Shown here one piece after another: positions 28,415-38,992 of a DNA stretch of 64,000 nt (the first letter of the stretch is position 1; each line of letters starts with the position of its first letter). Below the pieces are notes generated by a model. It ran no database searches, was not told the DNA's origin, and was given only the letters and a program-made list of their open reading frames with translations. Source of the DNA: Xylanimonas oleitrophica (GTDB lineage Bacteria; Actinomycetota; Actinomycetes; Actinomycetales; Cellulomonadaceae); the NCBI RefSeq assembly GCF_003244315.1, contig NZ_QKWH01000001.1, positions 124,001-188,000 on the forward strand, read 5' to 3'. The translations under genes and the position numbers were made by a program.

Positions 28415-29608
28415 GTGAGAGGACGACTGCCCATGTCTGGCTCGCAGTCGTCCTTGCGCGAGGCGAACCGCGCGCGCGTGGTCGAGGCCGTCAAACGGCA
28501 CGGCGGGCTGACGCAGGTCGAGCTCACCGGTGCCACCGGTCTCTCGGCGGCCACGGTGTCCACGATCGTCAAGGAGCTGCTCGGCGCCGGCATGGTGGAG
28601 GTGCGCCCGGCCGTGCGCTCGGGCCGCCGCGCCCAGCTCGTCACGCTGGCGCACCGGGTGGGGCTCGTGGCCGGCGTGGTGGTGGGATACCGCCAGATGC
28701 GCGTGGCGATCGCGGACGTGACCCACGAGGTGCTGGCGGAGCAGACCCTGCCCCTGCCGGCAGAGCACCGCCCCGACACGAGCCTGGACCGTGCCGCGCT
28801 CCTGGTGGTCGACCTCCTGGAGCGCGTGGGTGCGGACCTCGAGGAGCTCGTGGCCATCGGGCTGGGCCTGCCCACGCCCGTGGACGCCTCGACGGGTCTG
28901 CTCTCGGTGCGGGGGGTGCTGCGCGGCTGGGACGGCGTGCCCGTGGCCCAGGTGCTGGAGAAGCGGCTGGCGCGGCCCGTCTTCGTGGACAACGACGCCA
29001 ACCTGGGTGCGCTCGCCGAGAGCACGGTGGGTGCGGCGCGCGCGTACCACGACTCGCTGTACGTGCGCGTGTCGCACGGCGTCGGGGCGGGGGTGGTACT
29101 GGGTGGCCGGGTGCACCGGGGCGTCGGTGGCACGGCCGGGGAGCTCGGCCACGTGCAGGTCGACCCCGGCGGGCGGATCTGCGGGTGCGGGAGCCGTGGC
29201 TGCCTCGACACGGTGGTCGGCGTGCCGGCCCTCCTGGAGCCGCTCGCCACGAGCCACGGGAACCTCACGCTGCGTGACCTGGTCCAGCTCGCGGAGACGG
29301 GGGACCCGGGGTGCCGGGAGATCGTGGCCGACGCCGGTGCGACGGTGGGGGCCGTCGTCGCGAACCTGGCCACGGTGCTCAGCCCGCAGTGCGTCGTGGT
29401 GGGCGGGGAGCTCGCCGAGACGGGTGAGATCTTCCTCGGACCCGTGCGCGAGGCCGTCCGGCGGCGTACGCTCCTCAGCCAGTTCGTGCCGCTCGAGGTC
29501 GTGTCCGCGACGCTGGGGACGCAGGCCGAGCTGATGGGCGCGATCCTTCTCGCGCTCCAGTCCACGGACGTGTTCGAGAACGCCGATGACGGCAGGGGGA
29601 ACCAGTGA
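28415..29608 (+). CDS. ROK family transcriptional regulator (XylR/NagC type)
   Basis: 397 aa. An N-terminal winged HTH (LTQVELTGATGLSAATVSTI, residues about 30-50) is followed by a sugar-kinase fold with the ROK segment VFVDNDANLGALAEST and the zinc motif CGCGSRGC followed by Leu-Asp. Such proteins repress sugar genes and release DNA on sugar binding. GTG 28415 follows TACACT (28403-28408) by 6 nt; ATG 28433 is an alternative. Being next to chvE-mmsAB it is the natural regulator of that operon. Its stop overlaps the ATPase gene at 29605 (GTGA). Confidence 0.92.
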   Translation: MRGRLPMSGSQSSLREANRARVVEAVKRHGGLTQVELTGATGLSAATVSTIVKELLGAGMVEVRPAVRSGRRAQLVTLAHRVGLVAGVVVGYRQMRVAIADVTHEVLAEQTLPLPAEHRPDTSLDRAALLVVDLLERVGADLEELVAIGLGLPTPVDASTGLLSVRGVLRGWDGVPVAQVLEKRLARPVFVDNDANLGALAESTVGAARAYHDSLYVRVSHGVGAGVVLGGRVHRGVGGTAGELGHVQVDPGGRICGCGSRGCLDTVVGVPALLEPLATSHGNLTLRDLVQLAETGDPGCREIVADAGATVGAVVANLATVLSPQCVVVGGELAETGEIFLGPVREAVRRRTLLSQFVPLEVVSATLGTQAELMGAILLALQSTDVFENADDGRGNQ

Positions 29609-30354
29609 CGCCCGGACGGACGCCGCTGCTGGCGTTACGCCAGATCAGCAAGAACTTCGGGGCCGTCGAGGCGCTGGTAGGTGTGGACCTGGACGTGCAC
29701 GCGCACGAGGTCGTCGCGCTCGTCGGCGACAACGGGGCCGGCAAGTCGACGCTCGCCAAGGTGATCGCCGGTGTGCTGCAGCCGGACTCGGGGCTGATCG
29801 AGATGGACGGGGCGCCGGTGACGCTGCCGTCGGCGTCCGCCGCCAACCGCCTGGGTGTGGCGAGCGTCTTCCAGGACCTGGCGCTGTGCGAGAACCTCGA
29901 CGTGACCGCGAACGTGTTCCTCGGCCGGGAGATGTACAACCGCGCGGGTCTGCTCCAGGAGGGGCAGATGGAGACGGAGACGCGGGCGCTGCTGCGCGAC
30001 CTGACGGTGCGCGTGCCCTCGATCCGCACCCCGCTGCGGCACCTGTCGGGCGGCCAGCGCCAGGCCGTGGCGATCGCCCGCACGGTCATCGGCAACCCGC
30101 GCATCGTGGTGCTGGACGAGCCGACGGCGGCGCTGTCCGTGGCCCACACCGCCGAGGTGCTGACGCACATCGAGCGGCTGCGCGGGATGGGGCTGGGCGT
30201 GATCCTCATCAGCCACAACCTCAACGACGTGCGCGCCGTCGCCGACCGGGTCGAGGTGCTGCGGCACGGGCGCAACAACGGGTCGTTCCGAGGCGACGCC
30301 AGCCACGAGGAGATCCTCGCCGCGATCACGGGTGCAGGTTCTCCCTCGCTGTGA
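29605..30354 (+). CDS. Orphan sugar-type ABC ATPase, single NBD
   Basis: 249 aa, one NBD only. Walker A GDNGAGKST (about residues 40-48), Q-loop region VFQDLALCENLDV, signature LSGGQRQAVAIART, Walker [12 protein letters not shown] and switch His (LISHNLNDV) are all intact, in the style of FrcA/XylG-type sugar ATPases. GTG 29605 overlaps the ROK stop, so it is translationally coupled to the regulator. No permease or binding protein follows; glyA comes next. It may energise MmsB or another permease, or serve a regulatory role. Function of the pairing is inference. Confidence 0.9.
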   Translation: MTPGRTPLLALRQISKNFGAVEALVGVDLDVHAHEVVALVGDNGAGKSTLAKVIAGVLQPDSGLIEMDGAPVTLPSASAANRLGVASVFQDLALCENLDVTANVFLGREMYNRAGLLQEGQMETETRALLRDLTVRVPSIRTPLRHLSGGQRQAVAIARTVIGNPRIVVLDEPTAALSVAHTAEVLTHIERLRGMGLGVILISHNLNDVRAVADRVEVLRHGRNNGSFRGDASHEEILAAITGAGSPSL

Positions 30355-30364
30355 CCGGAGGCGT

Positions 30365-30500
30365 TACCCTGGACCCGTCGCGACTGGCGCACGCCGGTTC
30401 CCCGCCCGAGGGCGGGGGCCGGGCAGGTGGGTCACCACCGGGGAGCGACACGCTGTATGACGACGACGGGTCGTTCGCCTGGGCCCGTGTCGTGGACCTA
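30365..30500 (+). ncRNA. ZTP (pfl) riboswitch of glyA with promoter
   Basis: TACCCT at 30365-30370 is a likely -10, putting the start near 30377. The aptamer follows: CGCGACTGGCG (30379-30389), a variable GC-rich hairpin, GGTCACCACCGGGGAGCG (30430-30447), a short stem closed by GACACG and CGTGTC, and CGCCTGGGC (30476-30484). The core is identical in sequence to that of the purH riboswitch. ZMP/ZTP binding is known to turn on such mRNAs; glyA supplies one-carbon units, fitting this control. Confidence 0.88.
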
Positions 30501-30574
30501 CGTGTCACGTCCGTCCACCGTCCCTCGCAGCGGCGCGCGTCCGCTGCGGTCCCACGCAGCCAGGGAGACGCCCC

Positions 30575-31864
<1,290 letters not shown>

Positions 31865-31875
31865 GGGGGCCGGCG

Positions 31876-32757
31876 ATGACCGCACAGATCCTGGACGGCA
31901 AGGCCACCGCCGCCGCCATCAAGGCCGAGCTCAAGGAGCGGGTGGCCGCGCTGCGCGAGCGGGGCGTCACGCCGGGCCTGGGCACCCTGCTGGTCGGTGA
32001 CGACCCGGGCTCGCAGTGGTACGTCGCGGGCAAGCACCGCGACTGCGCCGAGGTGGGCATCGAGTCGATCCGCGAGGACCTGCCCGCCGACGCCACGCAG
32101 GAGGAGATCGAGGCGGCCGTGCGCCGGCTCAACGAGGACCCGGCCTGCACCGGGTTCATCGTCCAGCTCCCGCTGCCGAAGGGCATCGACACCAACCGGG
32201 TGCTCGAGCTCGTCGACCCCGACAAGGACGCCGACGGCCTGCACCCGACGAACCTCGGGCGGCTCGTGCTGCGCGTGGGGGAGGAGATCACCTCCCCGCT
32301 GCCGTGCACGCCGCGCGGCATCATCGAGCTCGTCGAGCGGCACGGGGTGTCGCTCGCGGGCAAGGAGGTCGTGGTGCTCGGCCGCGGCGTCACCGTCGGG
32401 CGGCCCATCGGGCTCCTGCTCACGCGCAAGGCCGTCAACGCCACGGTGACGCTCACCCACACCGGCACCCAGGACCTGCCCGCGCTCGTGCGGCGGGCCG
32501 ACGTGGTCGTGGCCGCCGCGGGCGTCCAGGGCATCGTCACCGCCGACATGGTCAAGCCCGGCGCGGTGCTCATCGACGTCGGCGTCTCCCGCGAGACGGA
32601 CCCGGAGACCGGCAAGTCTCGCGTGGTGGGTGACGTCGACCCGGCCGCGCGCGAGGTCGCCGGCTGGTACTCGCCCAACCCGGGCGGGGTGGGGCCCATG
32701 ACGCGGGCGATGCTGCTGGCCAACGTCGTCGACACGGCGGAGCGCCTCGCCGTCTGA
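31876..32757 (+). CDS. folD: Methylene-THF dehydrogenase / methenyl-THF cyclohydrolase
   Basis: 293 aa bifunctional enzyme producing 10-formyl-THF. [14 protein letters not shown] contains the catalytic Lys region, QLPLPKGID the folate-binding loop and [15 protein letters not shown] the NADP-binding Rossmann motif; the conserved end [13 protein letters not shown] is intact. ATG 31876 is 11 bp after glyA, with GAGGGGG nearby, so it is expressed with glyA under the ZTP riboswitch. Confidence 0.97.
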   Translation: MTAQILDGKATAAAIKAELKERVAALRERGVTPGLGTLLVGDDPGSQWYVAGKHRDCAEVGIESIREDLPADATQEEIEAAVRRLNEDPACTGFIVQLPLPKGIDTNRVLELVDPDKDADGLHPTNLGRLVLRVGEEITSPLPCTPRGIIELVERHGVSLAGKEVVVLGRGVTVGRPIGLLLTRKAVNATVTLTHTGTQDLPALVRRADVVVAAAGVQGIVTADMVKPGAVLIDVGVSRETDPETGKSRVVGDVDPAAREVAGWYSPNPGGVGPMTRAMLLANVVDTAERLAV

Positions 32758-32874
32758 CCCCACGAGCCCTTCGTGACGCGGCCGGTCTCGTGCCGGGGCG
32801 GGCGGCGATGAGTCCCGGGGTGCGGCGTCGTCCACCAGAGCACTGACGGTGCTGGGCGACGGGAGGGCGGGGCG

Positions 32875-33354
32875 ATGGTGAGCGTACGGGTGCACCTGTG
32901 GTTCGACAGGCAGGGGTTGGAGGCAGCGCGGTTCTACGCGGAGCACGTGCCGGGGTCGCGCGTGGACCGGGTGCTGACGGCACCCGACGGCGTCCCCGGG
33001 ACCACGGCGGGCGAGCCCTTCGTCATCGAGGGCGTGGTGGCGGGCGTGCCGGTGACGTTCCTCGACGCCGGGCCGGACCTGCGGCTGGACGAGGCGTTCT
33101 CGTTCTACCTCCTGGTGGACGGGCAGGAGGAGGTGGACCGGTACTGGGAGCTGTTCACGGCCGACGGCGGGGAGCCAGGGCAGTGCGGGTGGTGCACCGA
33201 CCGGTTCGGCGTCTCGTGGCAGGTGGTCCCGCGCCAGCTCGAGGAGCTGTGCGGCGACTACTCGACCGCTGCGAACCTGCGGACCGTGCGGGCCATGCTG
33301 CAGATGGGCAAGATCGACGTCGCGGCGCTGGAGGCGGCCCACCGCGCCGCCTGA
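32875..33354 (+). CDS. VOC family protein (PhnB/YjdN-like)
   Basis: 159 aa. Starts VSVRVHLWFDRQGLEAARFY and has the WCTDRFGVSWQVVPRQLEEL segment and C-terminal helix (AANLRTVRAMLQMGKIDVAALE) typical of the 3-demethylubiquinone-methyltransferase-like VOC group. Catalytic role is usually unknown; metal-binding residues expected for glyoxalase I are not evident. ATG 32875 has a GGGAGGG leader. A 29-bp hairpin follows 3 bp after its stop. Confidence 0.85.
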   Translation: MVSVRVHLWFDRQGLEAARFYAEHVPGSRVDRVLTAPDGVPGTTAGEPFVIEGVVAGVPVTFLDAGPDLRLDEAFSFYLLVDGQEEVDRYWELFTADGGEPGQCGWCTDRFGVSWQVVPRQLEELCGDYSTAANLRTVRAMLQMGKIDVAALEAAHRAA

Positions 33355-33356
33355 CG

Positions 33357-33417
33357 GTTGTGGGCGGGAGACTCGCCGCAATCCCGGCGGGATTGCGGCG
33401 AGTCTCCCGCCCACAAC
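33357..33417. terminator. 29-bp perfect palindrome after the VOC gene
   Basis: Arms 33357-33385 and 33389-33417 are perfectly complementary over 29 bp with a 3-nt loop (GGC). It starts 3 bp after the VOC stop and ends 33 bp before the next gene on the same strand. It can serve as a terminator, but its length and perfection also fit a dispersed palindromic (REP-like) element. Confidence 0.7.
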
Positions 33418-33449
33418 GGGGTGTCGGTGCGGGATGACAGAATCTGCGG

Positions 33450-34277
33450 GTGCCTGAACTGGTCGTCGCCACCGCCAACGTCAACGGGATCCGTGCCGCC
33501 TACCGCCGGGGGATGGGGGAGTGGATCGCCGCCCGCACCCCGGACGTGCTGCTGCTGCAGGAGGTGCGCGCCCCCGACGAGATCGTCGACGAGTACCTCG
33601 ACGGCTGGCACGTGATCCACCAGTGCTGCGACATCAAGGGCCGTGCCGGCGTCGCCGTCGCCTCCCGCCTGCCGCTGCACGCCGTCCGCGTGGGGCTCGG
33701 CGCGCACACGCCCGACGGTGGCCCGGAGCCGGCCGTCGACACGGGCCGCTGGGTCGAGGCCGACGTCGAGCTTCCTGACGGCGGCCTGCTGACGGTGGTC
33801 TCGGCGTACCTCCACTCCGGCTCCACCAAGCCGGGGGAGGAGCACACGATGGTCGCCAAGTACGCCCACCTGGAGAAGGTGACGGCACGCATGGCCGAGC
33901 TCGTGGCCGCCGAGACCCCGGCGCTCGTGGCCGGCGACCTCAACATCGCCCACCAGAACGTGGACATCGCGAACTGGAAGGGCAACCTCAAGAGCGCGGG
34001 GTTCCTGCCGGAGGAGCGCGCCTACGTGGACCGCTGGCTCGACGAGCAGGGCTGGACCGACGTCGGCCGGGCGCACGCGGGCGACGGCCCCGGCCCCTAC
34101 ACGTGGTGGTCGTGGCGCGGCCAGGCGTTCGTGAACGACAAGGGCTGGCGCATCGACTACCAGCTCGCCAACCCGGCGCTGGCGCCCAAGGCCGTCAAGG
34201 TCGAGGTCGATCGGGCGGAGACGTACGAGGGCCGCTGGAGCGACCACGCGCCGCTCGTCGCCACCTACGAGCTCTGA
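33450..34277 (+). CDS. xthA: Exodeoxyribonuclease III (AP endonuclease)
   Basis: 275 aa. The EEP-fold signature is present: ATANVNGIRAAYRRG at the N-terminus, LLLQEVRA with the metal-binding Glu, GDLNIAHQNVDIANWK in the centre, and RIDYQLANP with WSDHAPLVATYEL at the C-terminus containing the catalytic Asp-His. It repairs abasic sites and trims 3' ends. GTG 33450 follows CAGAAT plus 6 nt. It is the end of a plus-strand block; a hairpin at 34331-34377 separates it from the convergent MacB-type operon. Confidence 0.95.
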   Translation: MPELVVATANVNGIRAAYRRGMGEWIAARTPDVLLLQEVRAPDEIVDEYLDGWHVIHQCCDIKGRAGVAVASRLPLHAVRVGLGAHTPDGGPEPAVDTGRWVEADVELPDGGLLTVVSAYLHSGSTKPGEEHTMVAKYAHLEKVTARMAELVAAETPALVAGDLNIAHQNVDIANWKGNLKSAGFLPEERAYVDRWLDEQGWTDVGRAHAGDGPGPYTWWSWRGQAFVNDKGWRIDYQLANPALAPKAVKVEVDRAETYEGRWSDHAPLVATYEL

Positions 34278-34330
34278 TCCTCCCGCGCTCCCGGGGAGAC
34301 GCGGGGGCAGCCCTCGGGGCGTCCCAGGGA

Positions 34331-34377
34331 CGACGTCGGGCCCGCTCCTCCTCACCGGAGGTGCGGGCCCGAGGTCG
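34331..34377. terminator. Terminator between xthA and the MacB-type operon
   Basis: Arms 34331-34345 and 34363-34377, 15 bp with one mismatch, around an inner CCTCC/GGAGG hairpin. Convergent genes on both sides. Confidence 0.7.
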
Positions 34378-34385
34378 TCGCAGGG

Positions 34386-35569
34386 TCAGTACCGGATCGC
34401 GTCGATCACCTTGACGCGCACCGCGTAGATCGCCGGGACCAGGCCGGCCAGAGCGCCGACGCCGGTCGCGCAGGCCATGCCCACCAGCGCTGCGGTGAAC
34501 GGGAAGGGCGGAGTGTCCTGCAGCGCCGTGCCGAAGACGCGCTCGACCGGGATGTTCTTGACGATCGCCACGGCCAGCACGACGCCGACGAGCCCGGCCA
34601 CGAACGTCGCCACCACGGACTCCATCAGCACGCCGAAGAACACGCGGCTGCCCGTGGCGCCGAAGGAACGGCGGATGCCGATCTCCCGGATGCGGTAGCG
34701 CACGGTGACGAGGGCGATGTTGAGCAGCCCGAGGCCGCCGAGGAGCAGGGCGAAGCCGCTGACCCCCAGCACCACCCACCGGGTCGCGGAGTCGAGCCCG
34801 AACCCGGAGTCCCACGGGAGCTGCACCTCGGCGTGCATGCCGGGCAGCATCGCGGTCAGGTCACGCCGCAGCACGGCCTGCAGGTCCTCGTCGAGCTCTG
34901 TGGGCACCCAGATCTTGTACTGCTGGTCGCGCACCAGGTCGGGCAGCCACCGCGCGGCCTGGTCGAACAGCATGTAGGCCATGGGGCCCTCCTGCTCCCA
35001 GCGCACGGGGACGGTGCCGATCACGGTGGCCTGCACCGCGGTGTCGCCGCCGAGGGTGACCTGCGGGTGCGCATCGACCGGCCTGCCGTCGGTGAGCTGG
35101 TCGAGGAACGGCTGGTTGACCACGAGGGTCGGGCCGAGCGCCTCGGCGTCGCGGTCGGTGAACCATCGGCCGCCGTCCGTGACCAGACGGGTGATCACCG
35201 AGTAGCTCGGGTCGACGACGGTGAGCTGGACGTAGGTGTCCGAGGCGCCGGAGCGCACGGGCAGCTGCTGGTTCGCCTGCACCGAGTGGTAGGAGATCTT
35301 GTAACGCTCGGCGAGCTCGTCGACAGCCTGGTCGAAGGCGAGCGGGTCGAGCTCGCCCGTGGAGTTCCAGCCGTAGACGGTCAGGGTGGTGGGACGGCCC
35401 TGGTCGCGGTCGCTGGACTCCTGCATCGCCTGGCCGAGCATGGAGACGGCGGCGGTGATGCCGGTGATGGCGGTGACCGCGACCGCGACGCCGACGAGGG
35501 CGAGCAGCACCCGGACCTTGTGGATGCGCAGCTCGTCCCACGCCTCGACGACCGCGCCGACCAGGCCGC

Positions 35570-35573
<4 letters not shown>
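34386..35573 (-). CDS. MacB-like ABC transporter permease
   Basis: 395 aa with one N-terminal helix (VRVLLALVGVAVAVTAITGI), a large extracytoplasmic domain and three C-terminal helices (FALLLGGLGLLNIALVTV, VVATFVAGLVGVVLAVAI and MACATGVGALAGLVPAIYA), the FtsX/MacB topology. RYRIREIGIRRSFGAT is the conserved cytoplasmic motif. Its start (ATG 35573) overlaps the ATPase stop as ATGA. With the ATPase and fusion protein upstream it makes a MacAB-like export or mechanotransmission complex; substrate unknown. Confidence 0.9.
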
Positions 35574-36360
<787 letters not shown>

Positions 36361-36364
<4 letters not shown>

Positions 36365-37431
36365 CCGAAGCAGGCCTCCTCGTAGGCGCGCACGGCGCTC
36401 ATGTCGCCGTCCATGGCGGCCTGGTCGTAGGCGTCGGTGTCGGAGCAGTCGGGCCCGGCCTCGGTGGCGTCCGGGATGGGCGTGAACTCGAGGATGCGGT
36501 CGCCCGCGGCCAGGCCCTCGGCGATCTGTACCTGGCTGCCGTCGGTGAGCCCGAGCGTCACGGTGCGCTCCTCGGGCTCCGCGTCGTCCGAGGCCACGAC
36601 CCACACCTTGCCGGTCTGCGCGGAGCCGAGCACGGCGCTGATGGGCACGACGACGGCGTCGTCCGCGGTGCCGTTGACGATCTCGATCTCGGCGCCGAGG
36701 CCCGGGAACGCCGTGACGTCACCGGGGATGGAGCAGGCGACCGTGCCGGTGGCCGACGCGCCGGGCTCGCCGGCCGGGGGCTGCTCTCCGCCGGGCTGCG
36801 GGGTGCTGCCGATGCGCAGGTTGCCGCACGTGAAGGGGGCCGGGCCGCCCTTGAGGGTGACCTGGGCGTCGCCGGCCGCGCCGACGAGCCGGTACTGCTG
36901 GTCGGCGGTGAGCTGGCCCTGGACGGAGAGCGACTCGGGGCTGACCTTGGCGACGACGTCACCGACCGACACCTGCTGGTCGACGAGCACCGAGGAGGCG
37001 AGCGTGCCGGCGATGGGGGCCTTGACGGAGGTGTAGGTCACCTTGGGCTTCTGCTCGGTGACGGTCTGCTCGCCGGTCTCCGGGTCGGTGCGGACCAGCG
37101 GGTCGCGGGGGGTCTCCTGCTTGATGACCAGGATGACGGCGTCGGCGGCGACGGGCCCGTCGGGCGTGGAGATCTTCGACACGACGCCGGCGGCGGTGGC
37201 CTTGACCTCGACGGGCGGGTCGGCCACGACGGAGGCGGGCACGGTCACGGCGTTCGTGACGGTGCCGGTGCCGACGTCGATCACCGACTGCGTGATCTCG
37301 CCCGTGGGCTGCAGGGCGTCGGCCTGGTCGAGCTCTGCCCCTCGGAACGCCATGACCACCAGGGCGGCCGCGATGACGGCCCAGATGGCGATGCGCAGGG
37401 CAGGGAAGACGTACGTGCGGGTGACGCCCAC
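36361..37431 (-). CDS. Membrane-fusion (HlyD/MacA-like) protein
   Basis: 356 aa. One N-terminal helix (IAIWAVIAAALVVMAFRG) is followed by lipoyl-like half motifs (VKATAAGVVSKIST and VKAPIAGTLASSVLVDQQVSVGDVVAKV) and a beta-barrel region (VVVPISAVLGSAQTGKVWVV), the adaptor layout used in MacAB-type systems. The coiled-coil hairpin between the lipoyl halves is very short (PRDPLVRTDPETGEQ), as in Gram-positive versions. The C-terminus has two Cys (PDCSDTD, EEACFG) in a tail not usual in the family. First gene of a three-gene operon, GTG 37431 with GGAG upstream. Confidence 0.85.
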
Positions 37432-37476
37432 TGCGGCTCCTCGCTTCGGTGCGGTCGGTGTCCTTCGTGGCGCACG

Positions 37477-37496
37477 GTACTACGCGAAACGTACTA
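37477..37496 (-). promoter_or_regulatory. Repeat element upstream of MacAB-like operon
   Basis: GTACTA occurs twice (37477-37482 and 37491-37496), 14 bp apart; on the minus strand this reads TAGTAC-N8-TAGTAC. An inner TACG-N5-CGTA symmetry is also present. It lies about 50-65 bp upstream of the first gene, a fitting place for an operator, for instance of a TetR-type regulator. No regulator gene is adjacent. Confidence 0.4.
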
Positions 37497-37544
37497 GCAG
37501 GTGCGCCCCGGGGCGATTTCCGGCGATCCGGGCGAAGTTCACCC

Positions 37545-37570
37545 GCCGGGGCGCCCGTCGGCGCCCCGGC
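37545..37570 (-). terminator. Terminator after galK
   Basis: 11-bp all-G/C stem, arms 37545-37555 and 37560-37570, loop CGTC. It lies 25 bp after the galK stop. Confidence 0.65.
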
Positions 37571-37595
37571 GAGCCCGCCGTGCGGAGGGTGCCGT

Positions 37596-38882
37596 TCAGG
37601 CGTCGCGACCGGCGGACGCCGACGGCGGTGCCTGCAGGAACGCCGGCGCGGCCAGGCCGGCGTCGGCGAAGGCGGCGCGCACCGCCGCAGCCACGTCCTC
37701 GACGGCGTCGGCCCGGACGAGCGCGATCGTCGACCCGCCGAACCCGCCACCGGTCATCCGCGCACCGATCGCGCCGGCGGCCAGGCTGGTGTCGACCGAC
37801 AGGTCCGTCTCCCGCACCGTCACCTCGTAGTCGTCGCGCAACGAGGCGTGCGAGGCGGTCATGAGGGCCCCGGCGCGGGCCACCACCGCCGCGTCGGGGC
37901 TGCCGTCGGCGCCGAGCCCGCCGCGCACCAGCTCCGCGAGCTCGGCGGCGCGGGCCGTCTCCGTCACCACGTGGCGCACCCGGCGGCGCAGCACGCCGTC
38001 CTCGTCGTGCTCGGCCAGGGCGGTCAGGGCGTCCTTGAGCCCCTCCGGCGTGACGTCCCGCAGCGTGGGGACGCCCAGGATGCTCGCCGCCTGCTCGCAC
38101 GACGTGCGCCGCGCCGCGTACTGGCCGTCCACGAGCTGGTGGGGGGCCCGGGTGTCGATCACGAGGAGGGTCAGGCCGGCGGTCGCCAGGTCGAACGGCG
38201 TCGGCACCGCGTGCTCCTGCGGCGCCAGGCCCGGCCGGAAGTCCAGCAGGAGCGCCGAGCCCGCCCGGCACAGGAGGGCGGCGGACTGGTCCAGCCCGCC
38301 CGTGGCCGCGCCCGCGATCTCGTTCTCCGCCCGGATGCAGGCGGCCACCAGCTGCGTGCGTCCGGCGTCGTCGCCCCCCAGCCCCAGCCCGAACACGTCG
38401 TCGAGAGCCACCGCGAAGGCGCACTCGAGGGCCGCGGAGCTGGACAGCGAGGCCCCGAACGGCACGCACGAGTCCACGACGGCGTCGAACCCGCCGACCG
38501 CGTGCCCCGCCTCGCGCAGCGCCCACGCCACGCCGGCCACGTACGAGCCCCAGCCCTCCACGGCGCCCGGGGCGACGTCGGCCAGCCGAACCCGCCACGG
38601 CTCCGACGTCTGCGCCGAGGCGATGCGCACCACGTCGTCGTCCCGCCGGCGCAGCGCCACGTACGTGCGGTGCGGCAGCGCTGTCGGCAGGCAGACGCCC
38701 GCGTTGTAGTCCGTGTGCTCCCCGATCACGTTGACCCGTCCGGGCGCGGACCATACGCCGTCCGGCGCCGGTCCGTCGAAGGTGCGGTCGAACAGGTCGC
38801 GCACCCGCTGCGCGCCCTCCTCGGCGGTCCAGGCGGGGAGCCACAGGGGCGCGGCGGGGCGCCCGTCAGTCGTCTCAGGCAT
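37596..38882 (-). CDS. galK: Galactokinase
   Basis: 428 aa GHMP kinase that phosphorylates galactose at C1. The galactokinase signature [17 protein letters not shown] (about residues 46-62), the phosphate-binding [11 protein letters not shown] loop and the third GHMP motif [15 protein letters not shown] are all intact. ATG 38882 follows GATACT plus 6 nt (leaderless). No galT or galE lies beside it in this window. Its nearest sugar genes are the chvE-mmsAB importer about 10 kb away. Confidence 0.95.
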   Translation of the reverse strand: MPETTDGRPAAPLWLPAWTAEEGAQRVRDLFDRTFDGPAPDGVWSAPGRVNVIGEHTDYNAGVCLPTALPHRTYVALRRRDDDVVRIASAQTSEPWRVRLADVAPGAVEGWGSYVAGVAWALREAGHAVGGFDAVVDSCVPFGASLSSSAALECAFAVALDDVFGLGLGGDDAGRTQLVAACIRAENEIAGAATGGLDQSAALLCRAGSALLLDFRPGLAPQEHAVPTPFDLATAGLTLLVIDTRAPHQLVDGQYAARRTSCEQAASILGVPTLRDVTPEGLKDALTALAEHDEDGVLRRRVRHVVTETARAAELAELVRGGLGADGSPDAAVVARAGALMTASHASLRDDYEVTVRETDLSVDTSLAAGAIGARMTGGGFGGSTIALVRADAVEDVAAAVRAAFADAGLAAPAFLQAPPSASAGRDA

Positions 38883-38956
38883 GCACCCAGTATCCCGACT
38901 GGCAGCGCCGCCTCGTGCACGCACGGCGGGTGGACCTGGCCGCCCGCCGGAGCGGG

Positions 38957-38990
38957 CACGGCCCGGCACCCCGGAGGGTGCCGGGCCGTG
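38957..38990 (-). terminator. Terminator of the bet operon
   Basis: 15-bp perfect stem, arms 38957-38971 and 38976-38990, loop CGGA, directly after the betA stop on the minus strand. Confidence 0.8.
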
Positions 38991-38992
38991 GC

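Noticed and set aside
37480-38844. Long second minus-strand frame over galK, considered as a sign of frameshift
   Set aside because: galK is intact from 38882 to 37596 in one frame with all three GHMP motifs; the other frame is a shadow.
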